64,000 bases of DNA from a virus: positions 62,001 through 126,000 of the IMG/VR virus record IMGVR_UViG_3300027499_000005. One strand, written 5' to 3'. The notes beneath the pieces were generated by a model that did not search any database, was not told the origin of the DNA, and saw nothing but the letters and a program-made list of their open reading frames with translations. The position numbers were made by a program, and so were the translations under genes. Shown piece by piece: positions 25,201-32,730 of the stretch. How positions within the stretch are numbered: the stretch's first letter is position 1; every line of letters begins with the position of its first letter.

Positions 25201-28162
25201 ACAAGGCGCAAATTACAGAGAAGGAATCCTACAAAATAACTATGTAATGATTCATACTGGAACTACAGATTCCAAAGCTTCTCTAAGATTGGCACCTTTG
25301 TACGCCAGAAAACACCTTCTTGGGTCTGCGTATTCTTTCACACCTAAAACCTCTATCATTAATGAGACAACTGCTTCTCTTGGCGCACTTGGAACCTTCC
25401 CAGTTTCCTATTCTTTAGGTAACGCACAGATTCTTGGTGGTAATACTAAGTGGCAAGCTGGCGAAAAAGCAGGTTACTTTAACTCAAATGGAACTTTTGT
25501 AAGTCAAGCTTTGACACCATTCTATGATAACTACAAGTTGTTTGCAGAAGATTTGCGCCCTCATAACCAATCATTCACAGTTATTCCAGAGTTCAGGATT
25601 TCTAACTTTATCGAATACTATGTTAAGTCTAAGCAAGGTAACTTCTTATCTGAAAATACCGCTTCTTTTGATATCTTTGGTGTTTGTGCGCTAACAGCTA
25701 GTACAACTGTACCTTCAAGTAGTGCCGATACAGACTTCTACAAGGTATATGCAACGTCTGATCTGTTTGAGAATCTAGAAGAAACTATCAACGAACTACA
25801 AGATGTGACAAAACTAGACGCAGTTAAGCTACGCTTTAAGGCAATCAAGAAGTTTGTTCCATACGACAGCTTCTACCCATCTGAAAGAACCGTAGATCTA
25901 GCATTCCAGTTCTCTAAGTCATACGGTAGTTACATTCAGACAAGAGGCGCAGATACCGCAAGTCTAACAGCAGGTGCTGATAACGTTAAACTAAGACCAA
26001 TCTACGCTCCTCTGTTTACTCCCGGTATTCTATTTAACAGCATCAAGTCTGGTATAGCTGTAGATTACCCAATCTATACAGCCTCATTTGAGCGCGTACA
26101 GATGCAGAATGCCGTTTTGAGTGGTGATCCAATCCCTACACAAACTGTTACCACAACTGGAAGTTTAACAGGATACTATCTGTTAGGAACGGGTTCTGGG
26201 GGCACAAATGGATTTGACTTTAGAGTACCATTTGAAGCTATCTACAATCCCAAATCTTATCTAAAAGATGTCAGATTCCTCGATATGGAGCCTCACCCAA
26301 GTTCTGCTTTGAATCTGAGCGCCAGTTGGGACGGTAATGGAGATGATCTATACGAGCTAATGGCTAATAACTTCTTAGCAGAGGTAGTAGATTTCTTCTT
26401 GGATAAGGGCGAAATGAGTAGCCTTGTATCTGAGCCACAATCTACCTTTGATGGTTTTAAACCCGGTACTTACTATTCAATGCGTGTTAGACTGCGTAGA
26501 AGCACGAATGTTCCAAGAACATTTAGCAACAACTACCCTACACCCCAGAACTCTTTCACTCAAACAGATTTGAGGGAAAGTCTAACAATGTATTCTAGAC
26601 CATCAGCTTTCGGCCCTCCAGTAGCTGCTAGAAAGTGGATTGATACCAGTTCCTACGCAAACTCAGCAAGGCCAGATAGTTTGTTTGCATACGATCTAGC
26701 TTTCACTCCCCCATACTATGACGGAGAAGCTTGGGCAGACGTAATCTTTAGCGCCTCTAGTACTACGCATACACTAGATGATATCTTTGGAAATAGCAAT
26801 GTTTTCTGCTGGAGAGTGGACTCTGGATCCGATTGGGCTAGAGGCAATCTATACAATAGCCACCCATATGGTGAGTATGCAAATAGATTTGCAATGCAAC
26901 TAACTTCATCAGTTGATCTATTCGCAAAGATTCCGGTAAAATCTGTAGAGTTTGACGCCAATGGGAACCCAACTGTCATCAAGGAAGATAAGACTTCTAA
27001 TGATCATATCTGGGTAATCCAGCCTAAGTTTGAAACTCCAGTTTTGAACTTCAGAGATTCTATTAGTTCTTCTTCACTCTCGCTTCCGACTGTCGCTTCT
27101 GAGTCGGTAGCAGTAGGTATGTGGCATCAGTTCGGTATAGTACCAGACTCCCCAGATAAGGGTATCTTCCTAGAAGTTTCACCAATCGAAGATGTCTGGA
27201 TCAATAACCGCTTGAAAGACAGCATGCCAACAGCAATAAAGAACGCTTACGGCGCTAGCTCAGAGATGGCTTCATTGTTGGATATTGTTAAGTTCCGCAA
27301 GAAGTCTACGAGAGTTGGCAACGTTGGCAAAGAAAAGACCGTCTTCGAAGCTGTTGTAGCTGTTCCTTTCGTAGAAAGTGAAGGTAAGAGAAAGTTCTTT
27401 GAGCTTGATAGAAAGCTTGCTATTGAAGCGCGCAGAGTAGCTTTGAATCCAAGCTATGAACCAACTGCCCCAGCTATCCCCGGTCAATCAATGGTTGATA
27501 TGTACAAGAAGATGCAAAAATACGTCTTCCCACCAACTTTTGATTTCTACAACTACGACGAGGATGATTCAAACTACTCGCCCGTTTCAATGTACATATT
27601 TGAGTTCTCGCACACGTTTACTCAGAATGATCTCGTAAGAATGTGGCAGAATCTACCACCCGAAGCTGCTTCGAAGGCAGAGATTTCTGAAAGCTTTATA
27701 AGTCATGCGTTGAGTGGGTACGAAATCCTAGATGCGATCAGAACAACTGGTGATAATGCAAACTCAAAGATGAAGTGGCTCGTATTCAAAGTGAAGCAAC
27801 GCGCCAAGACAAACTTTGAGGATAAGCAGCTAGGTAAGAGATCAAATCCAGATCCAAGGTTCAGAGGATTCAGGACACAGATCGGAAAACGTTCTAATGC
27901 CGTAGAAGAGAGATATTCATACAACTGGCCATATGATAACTTCTCAATCGTAGAGTTCGGAAATATGAACTTTGAGATAGTAGGAAGTCCTGTTATAAAT
28001 GCTGGTTCTTCTGTCGGAGTAACTGGAGCGCAGATAAACACAACCGGGATTTCACAGCCTTCAACTATAGTTTCTGTCCCACAACAAACCGCTACTCCTA
28101 CTACTCCCGGCCAATCAGTAGAAACAGGCATTACTCCAGCCCCTAAAACTAGGGTAAGATAA
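19247..28162 (+). CDS. Giant tail/baseplate protein with LamG-like domain (2971 residues)
   Basis: The largest gene in the window, a single open frame of 2971 residues started 2 bases after the preceding stop. Residues about 190-375 look like a laminin-G/concanavalin-like carbohydrate-binding fold: AVEFWLKKDGF, GTWRHYAFTFQN, AYINGNREY, GSLDEFRYWKSVRNEKEINFYY. Later parts alternate beta-rich Ser/Thr segments with conserved aromatic patches; the last about 50 residues are a low-complexity Thr/Pro/Val tail. There is no long coiled coil, which argues against a tape measure. A lectin domain and its position after gp6 suggest a peripheral baseplate or fibre-attachment protein that contacts host glycans. 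No frameshift is seen. Confidence 0.6.
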   Translation: MSIKDLFGLQKQGTFPVADNTNSDVYLYAESKDNIAAKFEAIEKFIPLVDFSDPKNFVKFGSAENYYSASVTNIVNEFPYDGSRKELNLYLSNCTYLDLYLLNHKYPRTNGYINFSSNNYTFSGAKVGGYGNPTSKEYIYFFGGPHTASQGMIGSPLANTFDDANKFELDVYTTASQAADGRTGTRTTNLLMNPSYGMAVEFWLKKDGFATSSTEKEIVFDLWNSAVSSSTDYGRLLIGITGSADGLSTFFFEISSGSTTVSQALSISGFTTSSLADGTWRHYAFTFQNTGSNLEAKAYINGNREYSNVFASKAMGIVDGALSANIGALRTSPSGSTFNGINMLGYGKLSGSLDEFRYWKSVRNEKEINFYYKYQVAGGTNTDVSNTELGVYFKFNEGITGVSAVDSTVLDYSGRITNGTWYGYPGSAARNTGSAMVLAGATATEYQDPIIRADHPSITSLYGELIASGSEYDIKNNASLYYSMPSWIIEEDRPEDGSNGGDLFNLTQIMSYQLDELYAGISSLSKLKNKEYLSSSFEKPLPFAEYQVANQGFVTPLIFENSSLYEKILNVDNTNRFEEELEDIRNSIYQNVYNNLVYIYKSKGTDKSFRNLIRTYGIDDNVVNVSVYPNNTRYIYDNRYDFTAAGKKFINFNKPENFAATIYHNAGANSFVSGNLVDYTLKELGFTTEAEVIFAKKPLFSEAGYFYTDFVTSSVAGFHLPNTSSTSDLTFQSADTTLRIYAVRTGVESKDVYFLLTGAVNGTTDVKVTSSVFYSVYDNKKWNFGVTLAPDKALHYEAITGSANTTYTLAFYGVNKELDIVLDSFYLTASLSNTAGKILASSPKRYYAGARNTNFSGSVIDRSDIRLGSLRHWVLPLQTSSIDFHAQNPFSFGTQNPSRNAFLNQNAVTGTYIPEIETLALHWDFSSVTSSNTSGEFQVFDITSGSYDKNLFGAVSKVTNVIYNATAHNFPASDSDVVTKEFISFAETTLPDEINSYDLVKTPDTDDEVFTKEILPVNYYFSFEKSPFRNISKDMLNMFSSLKEFNNLYHQPVQRYRDEHKELRQLRELYFKDISNTVDVDKFFEYYRWIDASLSEMLRQLVPLTADASDRVNSVIESHILERNHYKYNYPILKYKNRNYEGSVFGISELLYPWNRGYHPVANVENENCYWWNRRAERNGSVITSGKAVVDEQRETIRRTITTHTSASGPLLSQPDGTAYYGSDYANRKFTQLYNFDMSLDSKFYQIIEQVLFVGLNAPKGFVTKVWKSIVAKLANETLVLDNFEEKEDCKDTSTIKLLEPVKTPLELQKVRMKFRATFGTTQIGAYSVLPFTFMSASAGVPNTGYQAQLVAGFGSGKRFDIVGHHSDVYDMDFEIPMQGPFTERYVGGHAHRHVELNQYDSNTRPEAYDMNLSSGVITITNRSITKPRSTVSRDGMAKRPVNLANIAHSTGSTSTVAGNYNLALDIVATTGRSENDLSFNDTPFSASATGSWAVSGTSDYTKLARTTNKNVIVQRFSAPGDPSTMGDNLGGPGLDAAHGEYSVYNALPFRNLSVRLPLRTFLTTRSEINGLTSGSVPVAADYSGTASFHGVYRNKLGVLKQTDTAFYSSSISDNYFVQYQIPRSDLNYSWITGAAVTYNKFPVTTGGDVPTGFVSSDGTFSSSTGVDSAITFVTASSIVSYATSSNGKNIFGFVDGITTGYSVVANSQIRTGFNGVVTNIVDPFDIDTMTLGLSLTASVSGYLNPTLISSSINSNNAYILNSIIANRGGKFAKSTWYQVRHTDKKYIQKLKNTNTISHTPKYGDQVTIVDGNVVISKALTNQRTYSFVEPAVELDNRPMGLLFQAPNSTSNILVNLSLNNEISHFTNEELNLVLEMANQSKSKVNQIKSFISNNKKLRLKNILLADTVYPQAVYQSLGIMRERVNFDNNFWRDSRTDRNAKGFVAKKSMVTNGTLTAISQSSWALDASTNFETVSTLTFGVTNSQGANYREGILQNNYVMIHTGTTDSKASLRLAPLYARKHLLGSAYSFTPKTSIINETTASLGALGTFPVSYSLGNAQILGGNTKWQAGEKAGYFNSNGTFVSQALTPFYDNYKLFAEDLRPHNQSFTVIPEFRISNFIEYYVKSKQGNFLSENTASFDIFGVCALTASTTVPSSSADTDFYKVYATSDLFENLEETINELQDVTKLDAVKLRFKAIKKFVPYDSFYPSERTVDLAFQFSKSYGSYIQTRGADTASLTAGADNVKLRPIYAPLFTPGILFNSIKSGIAVDYPIYTASFERVQMQNAVLSGDPIPTQTVTTTGSLTGYYLLGTGSGGTNGFDFRVPFEAIYNPKSYLKDVRFLDMEPHPSSALNLSASWDGNGDDLYELMANNFLAEVVDFFLDKGEMSSLVSEPQSTFDGFKPGTYYSMRVRLRRSTNVPRTFSNNYPTPQNSFTQTDLRESLTMYSRPSAFGPPVAARKWIDTSSYANSARPDSLFAYDLAFTPPYYDGEAWADVIFSASSTTHTLDDIFGNSNVFCWRVDSGSDWARGNLYNSHPYGEYANRFAMQLTSSVDLFAKIPVKSVEFDANGNPTVIKEDKTSNDHIWVIQPKFETPVLNFRDSISSSSLSLPTVASESVAVGMWHQFGIVPDSPDKGIFLEVSPIEDVWINNRLKDSMPTAIKNAYGASSEMASLLDIVKFRKKSTRVGNVGKEKTVFEAVVAVPFVESEGKRKFFELDRKLAIEARRVALNPSYEPTAPAIPGQSMVDMYKKMQKYVFPPTFDFYNYDEDDSNYSPVSMYIFEFSHTFTQNDLVRMWQNLPPEAASKAEISESFISHALSGYEILDAIRTTGDNANSKMKWLVFKVKQRAKTNFEDKQLGKRSNPDPRFRGFRTQIGKRSNAVEERYSYNWPYDNFSIVEFGNMNFEIVGSPVINAGSSVGVTGAQINTTGISQPSTIVSVPQQTATPTTPGQSVETGITPAPKTRVR

Positions 28163-28174
28163 ATCAGCTTGTTT

Positions 28175-28182
28175 CTACTTAT
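28175..28182 (+). promoter_or_regulatory. Variant late-promoter-like element CTACTTAT
   Basis: One mismatch from CTATTTAT, identical to the element upstream of the gp25-like gene, ending 14 bases before the ATG at 28197. Confidence 0.45.
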
Positions 28183-28196
28183 AATAGGTAAATAAA

Positions 28197-29390
28197 ATGG
28201 CTGCTTTTTTTGATGACAAAGAAGAGGTAATAGATATCGAGCTTACCGAGTGGGGCAAGTATCTATTCTCTATTGGTAAGTTCAAACCAATGTACTATGC
28301 TTTTTCTGATGATGAAGTATTGTACGATGGTGCTTACGGTGGTCTAACTTCGGAAGAACAAAAAGACATCGAAGATAGAATCATGAGTAATACACCTTAT
28401 CTTAAGCCGCATGTTAGGCTTAAAGAAGCAAAGCCATATTATCAGGAATATGACTCTGCCAATGAAGTCAATGCAAATGTCTTTGCAGATCCACTAGATT
28501 CGATCACAACTGTAGACACTGAAATAGAAAACAAGGTCGATCTTATATTGCTTAAGAACTCAAGATATTCGCAATCTACTAGAGAACTACAATACCTCGT
28601 TAGAAACAAGTTGGGAACAGTTCGTACAACAACTCAGGATTATCCTGCGTTTGATTTAACGATGATTCGTTCTTCGATTGCCACAGCTAGCAATAGCATG
28701 GCCACTGATTATGGGTACTTGAAGATACCACAGATTGACGTAAATCTACAGAGTGTATTAACAGTTGTACCGTCAGGCTCCGTATTCGTCAGTAGGATGG
28801 ACGAAAAAGTCAATAGTAAAGATTTGGGCGCTGGAACTGAAACACAAAATCAAAGTACAGTATTTCCCGATGGAAGTACGATATATCTTGAGAATAACTT
28901 TATTGCACTTGATCTATTTCAGGACGGAGCCGAATACAAGAACAAGAACTTTAATATTGAGATCTTTGAGTATGTTCAGGAATCTGGCAGTTATGAAATG
29001 AAGAAACTAAAGATGCCTGTGGTTAATGACAGAGTTGATGAACAAGGGTTCTTGAAAGCTAGAGATCCAGTTGAATCATTATATCCAGCACCAGAAGTTT
29101 CTACCGATACTTCTCAACTGCTTACGCCAGATACGCAAGATGGAGATTTGCTTGAAACATATTTCTCTCTGCAACTTGACAGGCAAATACCAGATGAAGT
29201 CATTTGCGCTCTTTCCAAAGAAGTCACGATCAAAGGCGGCAATCTACGCCTGGATTATGATATCGAATGTTCGAATACTAAGTTAACTTATACTCAAGAT
29301 CAACTAAATAGGAATATAGCAGCACCGGGGGTAGAAATATCACAGGCTAGCTGCGATGAAGAACAAGGAGGTTCAGGATGCCGCAACTAG
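28197..29390 (+). CDS. Tail structural protein with ILxxxLTxxGxxxxxxGxF N-terminal module
   Basis: 397 residues. The first 50 residues (DDKEEVIDIELTEWGKYLF, GKFKPMYYAFSDDEVLYD) match a short module also present at the start of the gene at 36973 (DNSGDIILDAVLTDVGR, FALGDDEIDY). This module is recurrent in T4-like marine phage tail proteins and may be an attachment domain. The rest is beta-rich; the C-terminus has several cysteines (IECSNT, SCDEEQGGSGC). The start has a TAGGTAAATAAA leader. It overlaps the next gene by 13 bases. Probably part of the tail-fibre or baseplate periphery; receptor function not established. Confidence 0.6.
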   Translation: MAAFFDDKEEVIDIELTEWGKYLFSIGKFKPMYYAFSDDEVLYDGAYGGLTSEEQKDIEDRIMSNTPYLKPHVRLKEAKPYYQEYDSANEVNANVFADPLDSITTVDTEIENKVDLILLKNSRYSQSTRELQYLVRNKLGTVRTTTQDYPAFDLTMIRSSIATASNSMATDYGYLKIPQIDVNLQSVLTVVPSGSVFVSRMDEKVNSKDLGAGTETQNQSTVFPDGSTIYLENNFIALDLFQDGAEYKNKNFNIEIFEYVQESGSYEMKKLKMPVVNDRVDEQGFLKARDPVESLYPAPEVSTDTSQLLTPDTQDGDLLETYFSLQLDRQIPDEVICALSKEVTIKGGNLRLDYDIECSNTKLTYTQDQLNRNIAAPGVEISQASCDEEQGGSGCRN

Positions 29391-32300
29391 CTTTTCAACT
29401 TGGATCAGAGATACAGAAGCCAACTGGCGGCATTTATGAAGCTTCTGATATCGGTAAAGTAGAACTGAAGGACGAGTCTCTAACCGTCGAGATGCTTCTA
29501 TCAGATCCCGTTCCAAGCGGTCCCGGCGCTTCTAAATCTAATCCTACTGCTATTGACATGAATAGAAGAGATCAAGCCTACCAAGGAGGCTCAGATCCTT
29601 TAGTTTCGTTCGAAGACACCGCATTGTACAATAGCGCGACCTCTACCGATGATGACGGTATCGTTACCTCTGATTCCTTCTTGCCTAATAAACCGTTTAT
29701 TCCAAAACAAGATGCTGGTGTTGCGCCCCCATTTGTACCTCCAACTTTAGAGGAAACTTCGTGTTTGGCTCCGCAGGATCCAACCGATCCATCTCAACCA
29801 CCGGACCAGCCAACTCTTGAAGTACCACCAAAGACTGAAGCACCCGGTTCTATTCCAACTCCTCCAAAGGGAAGGTACTTTTATGAACCGGAATGCGATA
29901 CTTGCTGCCACTCTCCTACAGATAGCCCAGCACAGTTCTTTACGTTATGTCTTTTAGTTAGTACGGATCCAAACGTCACTAAGATGGTAGAGCAAGGAAT
30001 GATAGATGAAGTCTACAGTTCTATTCCAGCTTTACAAGGAAAGTTTGAGAAAGGCGATCCCGGCGCATTTCTACAGGAAACAAGCTTCCTCGACTTCACA
30101 AGTCAACAAGTAGCATCTTTAGTCAATAGCAACTTGTTTGTAAACCCAACCACAATGGTAAGAGTTGATCCACGCTTGAATGCTATGGCAACTTTACCTG
30201 TCATTAAAAAAGATATTTCCTCTTATCAGTTTCAGAGAAAGTACAACTTTAAGATTCCAAAAAACTGTCAGCATCTTGTGCTATTCACATTTATCAAAAT
30301 GGATGAGATTTCTTTTAACGAATATTACAAGACATCTGGTTTATCACTACCACAGGGTGTCTATACTGGTCCTATAAAAGAAGTAGCAGTTATAATGAAC
30401 TCAAATCTACAGACTGCTGCTACAGCCTTCATGAATCCCGCAACTTTAGAGATTGTGAATACGCCAGTTCAGAAGTTGAATAATGGTTCGTATTACACAT
30501 ATACACCGACTAAAGTTATGACTCCAAAAAGATTGGCAAAGATCAAACTACCGGTCGGTAATATTAGAAGCGATCAAGTTCTAGCTAGGATGATCAAGGT
30601 ATGTTCGACTTCGATCACAGATGCAATCCAATCTAATGGAATGAATGCTAGTTCAGCACCTCAAAACAAGTTCTGGTTATCTAGGAATCCAGATAAATCA
30701 AATACGTTGTATATGATGTACAATCAAACAGAACTTATAATGCTTAACTCCTTCATCAGAAACCTCAAATCTAAGGATGTATACTCAGATCAAGAGTTAC
30801 TTTCTCTTGAGTTCGAAAAGGTAGATCTATATGATGAAGACAATAATGAACTTATCAACTCTACAGTTGGCATAAGAAGTAGTCTTGGTTCTAGAATCCG
30901 TAGCAATACAGCATTTAAAACCAAAAAGCTACCAGACCAAGAAACGATTAGCACGACCGGTGGTAGAGTACCATTGGCTACTTTGATAGAACTACCAAGT
31001 CAAACTAGAGATATCAAGTTTCTGCAAGTTATTGACTCTACCCCAACTTCCGGTAAAGTGGCCTACCGTGCTGTTTACACATTTAATGATCCAACTATTG
31101 AGTTTTTAAAGAAAGCAACAAAAGAATATATGGATAAACTCGATAAGTTACAAGCTGCACACGATAGAATCTCAACAATCAGGGAAGACATTAAGAAAGG
31201 TACCTATGATGCGAAATCTGTCTACAGAGAAGTTCTAGACGTTTCTAAGTCATCTATAGCAAAAGCGGTTGCGATATTAAATATCCTGCCGAACAATGAG
31301 TTCAATCCAACTTATTTTATAAACTACTTGGCCAGTTTGGCTAATCCAAAGTCTACAAGTGATGATCACAACGATCTAATGAGAGTTCTTCGAACACTAG
31401 AGCAAACATTGATTAGTCTGTTGAGATCTTCCGGTACGAAGATTGATGGAGTAGACGATGTGGGTCCAATCGTAGAAAGCCTTGGATCCTCCAGAAAGCG
31501 CAATGGTGTAGTGACAGTTGAAATACAATCACAACAGTTCACCTATAAAGATAGTGCGGGAATAGACTTCTTGGCTCTTGGCGACACCCAAGATGCAACT
31601 GTAAACCGTTCTATTTACGATCCAAAATACCTAGACCTGAGAGCAGAAGTTGAGTTCCAAAAGTTCTGGAATGCTGAAACTGGCTCTGTTGGAGCTAATG
31701 AAGCGATTCTCAAGAATCAAGCAGCTTTTATGTTAACTCCGTCTAAAGTCTATGGGGTAGACGAGGTAATAAACTTTGATAAGCAACAAAGTTATGATTT
31801 TGCTTTCGAACAAAAGGTCAAAAAAATCAAGTTGGCCAATGATAACAAACCAAGTAAAACTAGTACTTCTTATACTATCCTAGATTCGGTTGACAATCTA
31901 CCTGCTTCGTTCCAAGTCGTACCAAGTGATTTCGATTTTGCCACAGCAGAAGAAGTAATCATTTCCAACCAAAGCTTGGTTGATAAGCTACTTCCTAATC
32001 AAACAAACTTCGCAACTGATAACATCGATACCGCAAAGTCTAAGAAACAAGAACTGACGAGATACGATAGTTTATCTGATAAGATCCTAGTATCGGTTGA
32101 AAGTACATTTGCAGAAGGATTTACTAGACTAGGACAAGGTACCATTACTGATGATTTGAATGCAAATACAACATTAGAGCAAGCTGTAGACGCAGTTCAA
32201 ATCGCTTCTTTGCCACCATCTCTACAAGCATACAAGCTTAGGGGTTCTAGCGCATCAAAGTTCACTACATTTGTCGATAACTATGGTCTTTTATCGGACC

Positions 32301-32710
32301 CATCGAACCAGATTTATCTAAAGAACTATTTTGGTGTTGTAGGTAAGTTACAATATGCTAACATGAAACCATCCAACCTGAACTCTTTAGAGTGGATTGA
32401 TATGGACAAGCAAGCTTTATCTTCTAATAAATCTTTGTTTTGTCGTATCGTGCCTATGGAAGACAAACTGTTGCGGGTTGGAGTCGATAGTAATATCCAA
32501 ATCTACAATGAGTTTTTCGTGGTTCAATCAAATATCGGTCCAACCAAAGCTAACACTAATACAAACAACATACGTCCAGCCAGAATACAAGCCACACAGA
32601 ACTCTGCTCGTACAGAAGCTTCTATCTCTGACAGGATTCAAGCCATTATGAATCAAAAGACTACTTATAATACTGGTGTACCAGTCGCATATACTAAAAT
32701 AATCTATTGA
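29378..32710 (+). CDS. Large tail structural protein (1110 residues)
   Basis: Start at an ATG preceded by AAGGAGG inside the end of the upstream gene. The N-terminal 180 residues are Pro/Thr/Asp-rich and disordered-looking, with a PECDTCCHSP cysteine cluster at about residues 169-178. Beyond that it is mixed alpha/beta with a helical charged stretch at about residues 570-605 (KKATKEYMDKLDKLQAAHDR-type). No family recognised. It is translationally coupled to the preceding module-bearing protein, suggesting that the two products act together in the tail. Confidence 0.55.
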   Translation: MPQLAFQLGSEIQKPTGGIYEASDIGKVELKDESLTVEMLLSDPVPSGPGASKSNPTAIDMNRRDQAYQGGSDPLVSFEDTALYNSATSTDDDGIVTSDSFLPNKPFIPKQDAGVAPPFVPPTLEETSCLAPQDPTDPSQPPDQPTLEVPPKTEAPGSIPTPPKGRYFYEPECDTCCHSPTDSPAQFFTLCLLVSTDPNVTKMVEQGMIDEVYSSIPALQGKFEKGDPGAFLQETSFLDFTSQQVASLVNSNLFVNPTTMVRVDPRLNAMATLPVIKKDISSYQFQRKYNFKIPKNCQHLVLFTFIKMDEISFNEYYKTSGLSLPQGVYTGPIKEVAVIMNSNLQTAATAFMNPATLEIVNTPVQKLNNGSYYTYTPTKVMTPKRLAKIKLPVGNIRSDQVLARMIKVCSTSITDAIQSNGMNASSAPQNKFWLSRNPDKSNTLYMMYNQTELIMLNSFIRNLKSKDVYSDQELLSLEFEKVDLYDEDNNELINSTVGIRSSLGSRIRSNTAFKTKKLPDQETISTTGGRVPLATLIELPSQTRDIKFLQVIDSTPTSGKVAYRAVYTFNDPTIEFLKKATKEYMDKLDKLQAAHDRISTIREDIKKGTYDAKSVYREVLDVSKSSIAKAVAILNILPNNEFNPTYFINYLASLANPKSTSDDHNDLMRVLRTLEQTLISLLRSSGTKIDGVDDVGPIVESLGSSRKRNGVVTVEIQSQQFTYKDSAGIDFLALGDTQDATVNRSIYDPKYLDLRAEVEFQKFWNAETGSVGANEAILKNQAAFMLTPSKVYGVDEVINFDKQQSYDFAFEQKVKKIKLANDNKPSKTSTSYTILDSVDNLPASFQVVPSDFDFATAEEVIISNQSLVDKLLPNQTNFATDNIDTAKSKKQELTRYDSLSDKILVSVESTFAEGFTRLGQGTITDDLNANTTLEQAVDAVQIASLPPSLQAYKLRGSSASKFTTFVDNYGLLSDPSNQIYLKNYFGVVGKLQYANMKPSNLNSLEWIDMDKQALSSNKSLFCRIVPMEDKLLRVGVDSNIQIYNEFFVVQSNIGPTKANTNTNNIRPARIQATQNSARTEASISDRIQAIMNQKTTYNTGVPVAYTKIIY

Positions 32711-32730
32711 TCAATGGTAGGATCTAAAAT

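Noticed and set aside
19247-28162. The 2971-residue protein as tape measure
   Set aside because: It is dominated by beta-rich Ser/Thr segments and a LamG-like domain, without long coiled coil or transmembrane stretches, and lies in the baseplate block rather than after the tube gene.
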